Below, one piece after another: positions 44,341-53,135 of a stretch of 64,000 bases of DNA. The stretch is from the NCBI RefSeq assembly GCF_022662335.1, contig NZ_JAKNQJ010000005.1, positions 124,001-188,000 on the forward strand, in the 5' to 3' direction. The stretch comes from Sphingomonas sp. CROZ-RG-20F-R02-07. Lineage in GTDB: Bacteria; Pseudomonadota; Alphaproteobacteria; Sphingomonadales; Sphingomonadaceae. Every line of letters begins with the position of its first letter. The first letter of the stretch is position 1. Made by a program: the position numbers and the translations under genes. The notes beneath the pieces were generated by a model that saw nothing but the letters and a program-made list of their open reading frames with translations, was not told the origin of the DNA and searched no databases.

Positions 44341-46667
44341 ACATCGTCGAAACGGTCAAGAATGCGGCGCAGGGCGTCGCCAAGGGCGCGATGGAAAAGC
44401 TGGTGCCGCTCGCGCCCGACAGCTGGATCCCGGGCGGCGTGCCCGATCCGCTGATCGCGCACAAGCACGGGCTGATCGGCACGCAGGTCTCGCGCCGCGA
44501 CGGGCCGGACAAGGTGCAGGGCGCGGCGCGGTTCGCGGCCGAGTTCCGGTTCGACACCATGGCCTATGCCGCGCTGGTCTATGGCCGGATCGCGCGCGGG
44601 CGGATCGCCACGCTCGACACCGCCGCCGCCGAACAGGCGCCGGGCGTCGCGCTGGTGATGACTCACCGCAACGCGCCGCGGATGAAGGCGCCCGCCGTGT
44701 TCGGCTCGTCGCCCACCGCGGTCGGCCCCAGCGACCTGCCGATCATGCAGGACGATCGCATCCACTGGAACGGCCAGCCGATCGCACTCGTCCTCGCCGA
44801 CACGCAGGAACAGGCGGACCATGCCGCCGCGCTGATCGTCGCGACCTATGACGCCGAGCCGGCGACCTCGTCGTTCGCGGACGCCAAGGCGGAGGGCGCG
44901 AAGCCCGGTCTGTTCATGGGCCAGGCGCTGCTGAACGAGATCGGCGATGCCGATGCCGCGCTGGCGGCGGCGCCCGTCCGTGTCGACCAGGTCTATCGCA
45001 CGCCGCGCCACAACCACAATGCGATCGAGCCGCATGCCGCGACGCTGATGTGGGAGGGCGACCGGCTGACGATCCACGACGCCAGCCAGATGGTGACCGC
45101 GACCGCGGCGACCATCGCCGACGTCTTCGGCGTGCCGGCCGATCACGTGCGTATCACGTCGCCCTATGTCGGCGGCGGTTTCGGCGCCAAGGGCCTGTGG
45201 GATCACCAGATCCTCGCCGCGGGGGCGGCGCGTCTCGCCGGGCGCCCGGTGCGGATCGCCTTGACGCGCGAAGGCGTCTACCGCGTGGTGGGCGGCCGCA
45301 CGCTGACCGAACAGCGCGTCGCGATCGGCGCGCAGGCGGACGGCCGTTTCGACGCGCTGATCCACAGCGGCACCGTCGCGATGTCGCCGCACAACAACAT
45401 GCCCGAACCGTTCATCCTGGGCACGCGGGCGGCCTATGCCGCGCAGAACATCCGGCTGTCGGTCGAGGCGGTCACGCTCAACATGCTGGCGAACACCTTC
45501 ATGCGCGCGCCCGGCGAATCGGTCGGCACCTTCGCGCTCGAATCCGCGATCGACGAACTGGCGGTGGCGCTGGACATGGATCCCGTCGAGCTGCGCATCC
45601 GCAACGAGCCCGAGGTCGATCCGACATCGGGGTTGCCCTTCTCGTCGCGCCACATCGTCGAGGCGTGGCGCGCGGGGGCGGAGCGGTTCGGCTGGGCCGA
45701 TCGCGCGGCGCCGGGCACGCGGCGCGAGGGCGAGTGGCTGATCGGAATGGGCTGCGCGACCGGCACCTATCCCTATTATCGGATGCCCGGCGCCGCCGCG
45801 CGGCTCACGATCGATCGCGCGGGCAAGGCGCTGGTCGAGGTGGCGGCGCACGAGATGGGCATGGGCACGTCGACCACCACCGCGTTGGTCGCCGCCGAAC
45901 GGCTGGGGCTGCCGATCGACGCGGTCGCGGTGCGCTATGCCGACACGATCATCCCCGGCGCGATCATGGCCGGCGGATCGCAGCAGACCGCCGCGATCGG
46001 CGCGGCGGTGATCGCGGCGCACAACGCGCTGGTCGCCGAACTGCTGAAGCTGGCGGGTAACGATTCCCCGCTCGCCGGCCTCTCCGCCGATCAGGTGGGC
46101 AGCGAGGACGGCGGTCTGGTCATGCGCGACGATCCCGCCCGCCGCGAAACCTATGTCTCGATCCTCGAGCGCGCGCACCGCGACAGCGTGACGGTGGCGG
46201 AGGAGGCGAGCCCGTCGCTCGAACTGATGCACTGGTCGATGCACTCGCACAGCGCGATCTTCTGCGAGGTGCGCGTGAACGCCATCACCGGCGAGACGCG
46301 CGTCGGCCGCGTGCTCGGATCGTTCGATTGCGGGCGGATCCTGAACGCCAAGACCGCGCGGAGCCAGTTCCGCGGCGGCATCATCATGGGGCTGGGCATG
46401 GCGCTGATGGAGGAAACCCAGTTCGACGAGCGCAGCGGCCGGATCATGAATCCCAGCCTCGCCGAATATCATGTGCCGGTGCACATGGACGTGCCCGAGA
46501 TCGACGTGATGTGGACCGATATCGCCGATCCCCACACCCCGATGGGCGCACACGGCATCGGCGAGATCGGCATCACCGGCGTGGCGGCGGCGGTGGCCAA
46601 CGCGGTCTACAACGCCACGGGCAAGCGCATCCGGGATCTGCCGATCACGCTCGACAAGCTGTTGTGA
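44337..46667 (+). CDS. paoC: Aldehyde oxidoreductase molybdenum-binding subunit
   Basis: A 776-residue catalytic subunit with molybdopterin cytosine dinucleotide. Key motifs: YVGGGFGAKG, RAPGESVGTFALES, GMGTSTTTALV, AGGSQQTAAIG and the active-site Glu in AHGIGEIGITG. It oxidises aldehydes, mainly aromatic, to acids. ATG 44337 is chosen because it overlaps the paoB stop; the longer frame upstream is the shadow of paoB. The XdhC-like maturation protein PaoD is not found next to it. Confidence 0.94.
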   Translation: MNIVETVKNAAQGVAKGAMEKLVPLAPDSWIPGGVPDPLIAHKHGLIGTQVSRRDGPDKVQGAARFAAEFRFDTMAYAALVYGRIARGRIATLDTAAAEQAPGVALVMTHRNAPRMKAPAVFGSSPTAVGPSDLPIMQDDRIHWNGQPIALVLADTQEQADHAAALIVATYDAEPATSSFADAKAEGAKPGLFMGQALLNEIGDADAALAAAPVRVDQVYRTPRHNHNAIEPHAATLMWEGDRLTIHDASQMVTATAATIADVFGVPADHVRITSPYVGGGFGAKGLWDHQILAAGAARLAGRPVRIALTREGVYRVVGGRTLTEQRVAIGAQADGRFDALIHSGTVAMSPHNNMPEPFILGTRAAYAAQNIRLSVEAVTLNMLANTFMRAPGESVGTFALESAIDELAVALDMDPVELRIRNEPEVDPTSGLPFSSRHIVEAWRAGAERFGWADRAAPGTRREGEWLIGMGCATGTYPYYRMPGAAARLTIDRAGKALVEVAAHEMGMGTSTTTALVAAERLGLPIDAVAVRYADTIIPGAIMAGGSQQTAAIGAAVIAAHNALVAELLKLAGNDSPLAGLSADQVGSEDGGLVMRDDPARRETYVSILERAHRDSVTVAEEASPSLELMHWSMHSHSAIFCEVRVNAITGETRVGRVLGSFDCGRILNAKTARSQFRGGIIMGLGMALMEETQFDERSGRIMNPSLAEYHVPVHMDVPEIDVMWTDIADPHTPMGAHGIGEIGITGVAAAVANAVYNATGKRIRDLPITLDKLL

Positions 46668-46737
46668 GCGGATCGCGCTCGCGCGAGGGGTGAACGGCGT
46701 GTAGGCACGGGCCTCCGGGTGGTTCGGCGAGGGCGTG

Positions 46738-47295
46738 ATGGCGGAAGAGGAATTCGAGATTCGCGGCGCGCACGAGGACGTGCTGGAACGCGAGATCGAA
46801 GAGGCGCGGCCCATGGCGCAGCGCATCGCGCTGTTCTCGGCCGTGCTGGCGACCCTGGGCGCGGTGGTCAGCTTTCTCGGCGGCCACACGCAGAACGAGG
46901 CGCTTTATTACAAGAACGAGGCGGTGCTGCTGAAGGCTCGCGCGTCGGACGATTGGGCCTATTACCAGGCCGAGGACATCAAGGCGCATCTGGTCGAGGC
47001 GACGACGCGCAGCGGCCCGACCGATGCCGACCGCGCCGATATCGCGCGGTATCGCACCCGTGCACAGGACCTGCGCCGCGACGCCGAGCGGCTGGATGTC
47101 CAGTCCGAGGAGGCGAACGCCGAATCGGTCCATGCGCTCGCCCCGCACACCAAGCTCGCCATGGCGATGACCGCGATTCAGGTGGCGATCGCGCTCGCCT
47201 CGATCGCGGCGCTGACGCATCGCAGCTGGCTGCTCTGGGGCGGCGTCGCCTTCGCCGCGATCGGCATCGCGACGGTCGCGCTGGCCTGGACCTGA
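46738..47295 (+). CDS. DUF4337 family membrane protein
   Basis: A 185-residue protein with a helix near residues 28-46 (RIALFSAVLATLGAVVSFLGG), a charged helical middle (residues 55-125, YYKNEAVLLKARASDDWAYYQAEDIK) and two C-terminal helices. This is the DUF4337 layout. Its function is unknown. ATG 46738 and GTG 46735 are adjacent. It comes 70 bases after paoC and converges on the TonB receptor gene with a 4-base gap. Confidence 0.82.
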   Translation: MAEEEFEIRGAHEDVLEREIEEARPMAQRIALFSAVLATLGAVVSFLGGHTQNEALYYKNEAVLLKARASDDWAYYQAEDIKAHLVEATTRSGPTDADRADIARYRTRAQDLRRDAERLDVQSEEANAESVHALAPHTKLAMAMTAIQVAIALASIAALTHRSWLLWGGVAFAAIGIATVALAWT

Positions 47296-47299
47296 GCGG

Positions 47300-49684
47300 T
47301 CACCAGGCGAAGGAGCCGCCGAGCCGGGCGTTGAACGGGCGCAGCGGCGTCGATTGATCGCGCGCCGCCAGCGCAAAGGGGTTGCCAAGCGCGAAACGGT
47401 TGGCGCGCCTGTCGGTCAGGTTGTCGGCGATCAGCGTCAGCGCCACGCGCTTGTGCGCCCATCCGGCGCGGGCGCCCAGCACGGCGTAGCGGCCCTGGCT
47501 GATGTCGAGCAGATCGCCCGTGCCCAGCACCGAGCGCCCGATGTAGACCGCCGATCCGCCGATGTTCAGCATGCTCACGGCGCCGATCCGCCAGCGATAG
47601 GCGAGGTCCGCCTTTGCCGCGAACGGCGGCGTTTCGGGAAGGCGCCGGTGCGCCGGGGTCGCCAGGTCGGCGAGTGGCCCCGTCACGCGGTTATAGGTGT
47701 AGAGCACCGCGGCCGTCGCGCTGAGGCCGGCGAACGGGATCCAGTCGGCGGTCGCCTCGATCGCCTGGATGCGCGCGTTGCCGATGTTCGCGGTGTAGGG
47801 CAGGCCGCGACGGTTGACGAGATCGGCCTGGATGTCCTGCCAGCGCGCGATCGAATAGGCGGCCGACAGCGCCAGCCCGGTCGGCCCGGTGCGGATCTTG
47901 CGCAGGCCCGCCTCGGCGACACGGATCGAATCGGACTGGAAATCGGCCACCCGGCCCACGCCGCGCGCGACGGCGAGGCCGCCCGTGCGGTAACCCGACT
48001 GCGCCCGGCCAAACAGCGCGAGCCCCGGCGCGAGCTTCCATGACAGCGCCGCGGTCGGATCGATCCGGCGGGTAGAGCGGCCCTCAACGAAATCGGGAAT
48101 GCGCGGGCGAAACGAGGGCTCGCCATCGGTGCGCGCCAGCGTGAAACGCGCGCCCACCGTCAAAGCCAGATTGCGCGTCGCCGCGGCGGTCGCTTCGGCG
48201 AAGACCGACGCGCTGCGCGTCACGTTGGTGACACCGATGATGTCGGGCGGGTTGTTGACCGGGCCCAGCGCACGCGACTGGGCATCGCGGTCGCGCAGCA
48301 GCGTGAAGCCGACCACCCAGCTGTTGCCGCTCGGCAGCGAACGCGACAGCCGCGCCTCGGTCGCGATCAGCAGCTTGGCTTCGTCGGTGGTGTAGATCGT
48401 CGGTTGCAACCGCCCGAAGATGGGCGGCGGCGTGGCGTCGAACGCGTCGACCGCGTGATAGCCCGCCACGCTCGTCGCCGAAAGCAGTTGCAGCCCGCTC
48501 GACCAATCCTTGGTGACCACCACGCTGCCAAGCACGACCGTGTTGGCGAAGGGCTGGGCGAACGTGCTGCGCCGCATGAGGCCGCCGTCCGCGCCGTCGG
48601 CATATTGGGCGTCATCGGCGGAAATGCGCTGGTAGACGCCGCCCAGATCGACGCGCCAGCCATCCCCCGGCTCGGCGCGAAGCGCGGCACGGCCGCCGCT
48701 GGTGTCCACGCCGTCGATATTGCGAAGCCCACGGTGGGGATCGTCGATGAAGCCGCCGTCGCTATCGTGATAGCCGACCACCCGCAGCCCCAGCCGGTCG
48801 TCGACGATCGGCAGGTTCAGCACCGCGCTGGCGTCATAGCCGGGCTCGCCCTGCGTCGTGGCGGACACCCCCGCCGACACCGCGCCGTGGATCCCCGTGA
48901 GATCGACCGGATTGGGCGTGAGGCGGACGATGCCGCCGATCGATCCCGATCCGTAGAGCGTGCCCTGCGGACCCTCCATCACCTCGACGTCCTGCATGTC
49001 GTAGAGCTTCAGGCTGGGATCGGCGCCCGAATAGCCGAGCTGGACATCGCCCAGATAGATCGTCGCAGTCGACTGCGCGCTGCCGTTGAAGCTGCTGTCG
49101 GCGATGCCGCGGATGAAGATCTTGTTGCGGCCCGGGCCCAGTTCGGTCGTCTGGAGCACGGGGGTGGCGTGCGCGATCTGCGTCAGGTCGGGCGAGCCGG
49201 TCACCGCGGGCCATTGGTCGGCGGTCAGGATCGCCAGGCTGCCGGGATAGCGCAGCAGCGGCACGCGCTGTTTGCTGGCGGTGACGACGACGTCGCCCCC
49301 CGGCATCGCCGCCATGGGCGAGAAGGGGCGTGGTGGCGCGGGCGGCGGCGCGGCCCTGGCCGGCACCGCCAGGCGCACGACGCGGAAGCTGCGCGCGTCC
49401 ACGGGCACGGCGCGGTAGCCCGTGTCCTTCAGCAGGCGCGCGAGCGCGGCGGCGGGCGAGAGCGTGCCGCTCAGCGCGCGGGTGCGGGTGGCGCGGAGCG
49501 CGGGTTCGGTGCTGATGATGTCCGCACCCGTCTGACGGGCGAGAAGCGGCAGGGCGGTGTCGAGCGTGGTGGCGGGAAGCGCGATCCGGGCGTTTTGTGC
49601 CAGAGCCGGTGCCCCGTTGGTCAGCGCCGCGAACGCGATGATCGCGGCGCGCAAGCCATTATGGCGCGAGAACCCACTGCTCAC
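47300..49684 (-). CDS. TonB-dependent receptor with STN signalling domain
   Basis: A 794-residue transducer of the FecA type. A signal peptide (GLRAAIIAFAALTNGAPALA) is followed by an STN domain (residues about 33-105, IALPATTLDTALPLLARQTG), which in this family touches the FecR anti-sigma protein in the periplasm. Next come a TonB-box region (GGDVVVTASKQRVPLL), a plug (VEVMEGPQGTLYGSGSIGG) and the barrel ending in Trp. GTG 49684 overlaps the fecR end by 26 bases. It is the last gene of a five-gene operon with its own sigma factor. The ligand is unknown. Confidence 0.93.
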   Translation of the reverse strand: MSSGFSRHNGLRAAIIAFAALTNGAPALAQNARIALPATTLDTALPLLARQTGADIISTEPALRATRTRALSGTLSPAAALARLLKDTGYRAVPVDARSFRVVRLAVPARAAPPPAPPRPFSPMAAMPGGDVVVTASKQRVPLLRYPGSLAILTADQWPAVTGSPDLTQIAHATPVLQTTELGPGRNKIFIRGIADSSFNGSAQSTATIYLGDVQLGYSGADPSLKLYDMQDVEVMEGPQGTLYGSGSIGGIVRLTPNPVDLTGIHGAVSAGVSATTQGEPGYDASAVLNLPIVDDRLGLRVVGYHDSDGGFIDDPHRGLRNIDGVDTSGGRAALRAEPGDGWRVDLGGVYQRISADDAQYADGADGGLMRRSTFAQPFANTVVLGSVVVTKDWSSGLQLLSATSVAGYHAVDAFDATPPPIFGRLQPTIYTTDEAKLLIATEARLSRSLPSGNSWVVGFTLLRDRDAQSRALGPVNNPPDIIGVTNVTRSASVFAEATAAATRNLALTVGARFTLARTDGEPSFRPRIPDFVEGRSTRRIDPTAALSWKLAPGLALFGRAQSGYRTGGLAVARGVGRVADFQSDSIRVAEAGLRKIRTGPTGLALSAAYSIARWQDIQADLVNRRGLPYTANIGNARIQAIEATADWIPFAGLSATAAVLYTYNRVTGPLADLATPAHRRLPETPPFAAKADLAYRWRIGAVSMLNIGGSAVYIGRSVLGTGDLLDISQGRYAVLGARAGWAHKRVALTLIADNLTDRRANRFALGNPFALAARDQSTPLRPFNARLGGSFAW

Positions 49685-50621
49685 CGTTACGCCGCGCCTT
49701 TGCCCCGATCAGCGTCGCCAGATGCGGGATGTCGCGATCCGCCGAACCACTCAGCGCGACCATGCCGGTAAACTGGCGCTCGGGCAAGCCGTGCTCCAGC
49801 ACCACCTTCGTCCCGTAACGGCGCTCCACGGCGGCGAACACGGCGGACACCGTCTCGTCGACAAAGGCGATCTGGCCCTGCTGCCAGCCGCCCACCGTCT
49901 CCGGCGCGACGGTCGCCAGCGCCACGCTGTGCCGATCCTCGCGCGCGGTGAGCGCATGGCCGCGCTTCAGGACGATGGCGTCGCCGTCCGGCTGAAACAT
50001 CACCGATCCCTCGGCGACCTGCACGTCGAGCCGATCGCCGGTGCGCGTCACGTCGAACACCGTGCCCATGTCGCGCACGCTCAGATTGCCCGATACGAGC
50101 GTGAACGCCTTGCCCTCGTCATGATGAACGCGGAACATCGCTTGGCCGCGATCGAGCACGGCGACGCGCTGGTCGGCATGATCGAGCCGCAGGCGAGTGC
50201 CGCCGTTCATCGCGATCTCGGTGCCGTCGCCCAGCCGCACGGTGCGGTGCTCGCCGGGTGCGGTGGTCAGCACATAGGGCCGCGCGCCGCGCGGCAGCGC
50301 GAGCGGCATCAGCAGCAGCGCCAGGCTCGCGGCGATCGCCGTGCCGGCAATGCCCCAGCCGATCCGGCGCCGCGGCAGCGCGCCCAACCGGGAGTGGCGC
50401 GCCTGCGACCGCATGGGAAGAACCGGGATGCCCGCTGCCGGCGCGGAGGGGCGGGCGTCGGCGATCAGGCGGTCGGCCAGCGCCACCCGGTCCATCGCGG
50501 CGGCATGCGCCGGGCTCACCTCGAGCCACAGGACGAACGCCTCCCACCCGGCCGCGTCGAGCGTCGGCTGGCGAAGCTGCCACAGGGTGGCCTGGTCGAT
50601 GATGTCGTCGCTGGTCTGCAC
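49659..50621 (-). CDS. FecR-family anti-sigma factor
   Basis: A 320-residue transmembrane regulator. The cytoplasmic N-terminus has the DUF4880-like motif (ATLWQLRQPTLDAAGWEAFVLWLEVSPAHAAAMDRV). One helix lies near residues 88-106, and the periplasmic FecR domain (TTAPGEHRTVRLGDGTEIAMNGGT, DRGQAMFRVHHDEGKAF) follows. It holds the sigma factor inactive until the receptor signals. GTG 50621 has AAAGGGGG upstream and lies two bases after the sigma gene. Confidence 0.93.
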   Translation of the reverse strand: MQTSDDIIDQATLWQLRQPTLDAAGWEAFVLWLEVSPAHAAAMDRVALADRLIADARPSAPAAGIPVLPMRSQARHSRLGALPRRRIGWGIAGTAIAASLALLLMPLALPRGARPYVLTTAPGEHRTVRLGDGTEIAMNGGTRLRLDHADQRVAVLDRGQAMFRVHHDEGKAFTLVSGNLSVRDMGTVFDVTRTGDRLDVQVAEGSVMFQPDGDAIVLKRGHALTAREDRHSVALATVAPETVGGWQQGQIAFVDETVSAVFAAVERRYGTKVVLEHGLPERQFTGMVALSGSADRDIPHLATLIGAKARRNGEQWVLAP

Positions 50622-50623
50622 CT

Positions 50624-51175
50624 TCAGGCCCCCTTTCCTGAACCTAGACGATGCCGTTTCGCCATTCCCGCATCGAAATCTTCCGATGCTTCAATTATAT
50701 GACGGTAGGCGCGCTGCAGCAGCTTCTCTACGCCGCTGAGGCTGATCCCGATCGTCTCGGCGATTTCGCGTTGCGGCCGTTCCTCCACGCGGAACATGTG
50801 CAGCGCGGTGCGCATCCGATCGGGCATCGCCGCCATCGCGCTTTCGACCGCGGCCAGCCGGTCGCGCGCGATCAGCGTCCGCTCGGCATCGGGCAGTTCC
50901 TCGGCGAGCGGTTGCACGTCCACCCAGGCGGTGTCGCGCGCCACGCCGCGCTGCCCGGCGATGCGGCGATCGGTCGCGAGGTTCGCCGCCACGCGATAAA
51001 GAAAGGCGGCGGGCTGGTCGATCGGCCGGTTGGCGAGCTGCTCGACGCGCAGCCACATGTCCTGCAGCGCGTCCTCGGCATCGTCGCGATTGCCGAGCCG
51101 CGCGGCCAGCAGCCGCAGCAGCATCGGCCGGTTCTCCAGGAAGACCGCCCGCAGCCCGCCATCGCTCATCGCCAT
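50624..51175 (-). CDS. ECF-type sigma factor (FecI-like)
   Basis: A 183-residue sigma factor with region 2 (RLGNRDDAEDALQDMWLRVEQLANRPIDQPAAFLYRVAANLATDRRIA) and region 4 (EERPQREIAETIGISLSGVEKLLQRAYRHI). These are the FecI pattern. It directs transcription for the receptor downstream. ATG 51175 and ATG 51169 are both possible. It lies in an operon with the deacetylase and glycosyltransferase before it. Confidence 0.94.
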   Translation of the reverse strand: MAMSDGGLRAVFLENRPMLLRLLAARLGNRDDAEDALQDMWLRVEQLANRPIDQPAAFLYRVAANLATDRRIAGQRGVARDTAWVDVQPLAEELPDAERTLIARDRLAAVESAMAAMPDRMRTALHMFRVEERPQREIAETIGISLSGVEKLLQRAYRHIIEASEDFDAGMAKRHRLGSGKGA

Positions 51176-51194
51176 GCCGCCAACGCAGCGCCTA

Positions 51195-51998
51195 TCACGT
51201 CGGGTAGGAGAGGCCGCATGCCGCCGCCATGTCGGAGATGGGCAGCGCCCGCAATGCCGCGGCCTCGATCGGGCGCGCGGCGGCGATGGCATCGTGATCG
51301 CGCGCGCCGTCGCCGGGATGGCACATCACCAGATGCCGCTCGCCCGGATGCCGCAGGAACGCGGGAAAGACCGCGGCATAATCGCCGGCGAATCCGTAAT
51401 GGCCGGCGAACCCGGCATTGCACGCCAGGCCGTGCGCGGCGGCGGCGCGGTGCAGGCCCGATGCGTGGTACGCGCTGGCCAGCGCCTTGCCGCGAAACGG
51501 TCGGCCGGCGATCGCCAGCGGCCGGTCGGTGCAGGTCCGCACCCAGGCCGATGGCGCGCGCGCGGCGGTCTCGGCCAGCACGATGGCGCGGATGCCGGGC
51601 AGCACATGCGCATGCTGGTGCGCGTCGACGAACGCCGGGGGGCGTCCCATCGCCTGCGCGAACCGGTCGAACTGCGCGGCGACCGCACGGCGAACCGCCT
51701 CCAACGGCAGCGCGCGCCGCCTTGCCGCGGCCGCCAGCACGCCGATCGGCGGCAGCCGCCCGTCCGGCGCGAGTTCGGGCATGGGGATCGCGGGCGCCTC
51801 CAGCGTGAGCGTGAGGTGAAGGCCGATCTCGACATGATCCGGCACGTCGCGCAGCATCGCCGCGTCGCCGGGCCAGTCGGCCAGCGCCGTCATGCAGCCG
51901 GTGGCGTTCAGCTTGCCGGCCTGCGCCAGCGCCACGATCGTTCGGCTGGTGCCGTGCGAAAAGGCGAAATCGTCCGCACAGAGGATGAGGCGCGGCAA
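51195..51998 (-). CDS. ChbG/HpnK-family (YdjC) carbohydrate deacetylase
   Basis: A 267-residue metal-dependent deacetylase. The metal site is visible in LILCADDFAFSHGTS (Asp-Asp), VEIGLHLTLT (His) and VDAHQHAHVLPG (His). The family removes N-acetyl groups from sugars such as diacetylchitobiose or acts on hopanoid sugars. TTG 51998 gives the usual N-terminus and has AAGGA seven bases upstream. It follows the glycosyltransferase by 22 bases and is followed by the sigma gene after 19. Confidence 0.9.
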   Translation of the reverse strand: MPRLILCADDFAFSHGTSRTIVALAQAGKLNATGCMTALADWPGDAAMLRDVPDHVEIGLHLTLTLEAPAIPMPELAPDGRLPPIGVLAAAARRRALPLEAVRRAVAAQFDRFAQAMGRPPAFVDAHQHAHVLPGIRAIVLAETAARAPSAWVRTCTDRPLAIAGRPFRGKALASAYHASGLHRAAAAHGLACNAGFAGHYGFAGDYAAVFPAFLRHPGERHLVMCHPGDGARDHDAIAAARPIEAAALRALPISDMAAACGLSYPT

Positions 51999-52020
51999 TC
52001 GGTTATCCTTCGTATCGGCC

Positions 52021-52923
52021 TTACCCGGCGTGCGCCGGCGTCGCGAACGGGCCGGGCTGCGCCGGTGCCTGGAACGGCCGTTCGCGGATACGATCGCTCG
52101 TGAGCTGGCGTGCGCGCAGCCGCGTGGCGAGAAAACGATAGAAGAACCAGTCACCCGCGATCGCCGAGGTCGTCGCATAGACCAGCCGTTCGGCCAGCGT
52201 CCAGCGGATCGAATCGCGGTTGCGTTCGCGCGGCGAGGGCGCGCACCACAGCCGCTCCGAATAGGCCATCGTCCCGTGCTTCAGCACGCGGTGGATGATC
52301 TCGTGATCCTCGAGCACATAGCTCCAGCGATCCGCGCAGAAGCCGCCGCCGGCGCGTAGCGCATCGGTGCGGAACGCCTGGCCGGCGCCCCCGGTATGGC
52401 ACTGGCCGCGCAGCATGCGCGCGGTCGCGCAGATCTTGCGGCCGGCCTTGAGGCGGGTCTCCGCATCCGCATCGCGCGCGGCGAAGAACGCGCCGGCGAC
52501 GGCGCAGCCCGGCCGGCGCAGCAGCGCCTCGGCCTCGGCCAGATAGTCGGCGGGATACCAGGTGTCCGCGTCGCACGTCGCGACGAAGGCGGTGCGGACC
52601 CAACGCAGCCCCGTGGCGAGCGCGGCCACCTTGCCGGGGCGCCGCTCGGTGAGGAGCATGTAATCCAGCCCCAGCCGGCGGCAGGCTTCATGCGCGACGT
52701 CCGCGCTGCCGTCGGTCGATCCGTTGTCGATCAGGATGAGCCGGGCGTGGCGCGTCTGTGCGGCGAGGCTGGCGATCGTGCCGCCGAGCAGTTCCCGTTC
52801 GTTGAAGAAGGGAACCAACACGCTCCACGCGGCGTTGGGTTGCGACGGCGAGCTATAAGCGGCCGCGGCGCCGGCGGGCAGGGTATAGCCGTCCAGATCG
52901 AGCAACATGCGTACGACATCCAT
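52021..52923 (-). CDS. Family 2 glycosyltransferase
   Basis: A 300-residue GT-A enzyme. It has the nucleotide-sugar site VLVPFFNERELLGGTIASL, LILIDNGSTDGSADVA, the metal motif TCDADTWYPADYL (DxD) and the acceptor motif SYVLEDHEI (the ED of the family base). There is no membrane helix. It may add a sugar, possibly N-acetylglucosamine, that the ChbG-type deacetylase then modifies. It heads a five-gene operon with sigma/anti-sigma and a TonB receptor. Confidence 0.9.
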   Translation of the reverse strand: MDVVRMLLDLDGYTLPAGAAAAYSSPSQPNAAWSVLVPFFNERELLGGTIASLAAQTRHARLILIDNGSTDGSADVAHEACRRLGLDYMLLTERRPGKVAALATGLRWVRTAFVATCDADTWYPADYLAEAEALLRRPGCAVAGAFFAARDADAETRLKAGRKICATARMLRGQCHTGGAGQAFRTDALRAGGGFCADRWSYVLEDHEIIHRVLKHGTMAYSERLWCAPSPRERNRDSIRWTLAERLVYATTSAIAGDWFFYRFLATRLRARQLTSDRIRERPFQAPAQPGPFATPAHAG

Positions 52924-53135
52924 TTGCGTTCGGCGATGGACGCGTCGCTATTCGGATCCGGCCCTTACGCTGCGTTGCCCCCCGGCAAACGGTGCGCAGA
53001 CCGAAACCCGCCCCCGCAGCGCGCCCCGTCGCTGATACGACGATGCCGATACCGGCGACCCGCAGCGGCACGGTAAAATAATCGCTAAAACATCCGGTCT
53101 CTCCGCAACGCGCTTCGATGCGGCGCACCGGCGCG

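Noticed and set aside
49652..49654. TTG 49654 as the start of the STN receptor to avoid overlap with fecR
   Set aside because: It would cut into the signal peptide and has no ribosome-binding site; GTG 49684 keeps the full signal.
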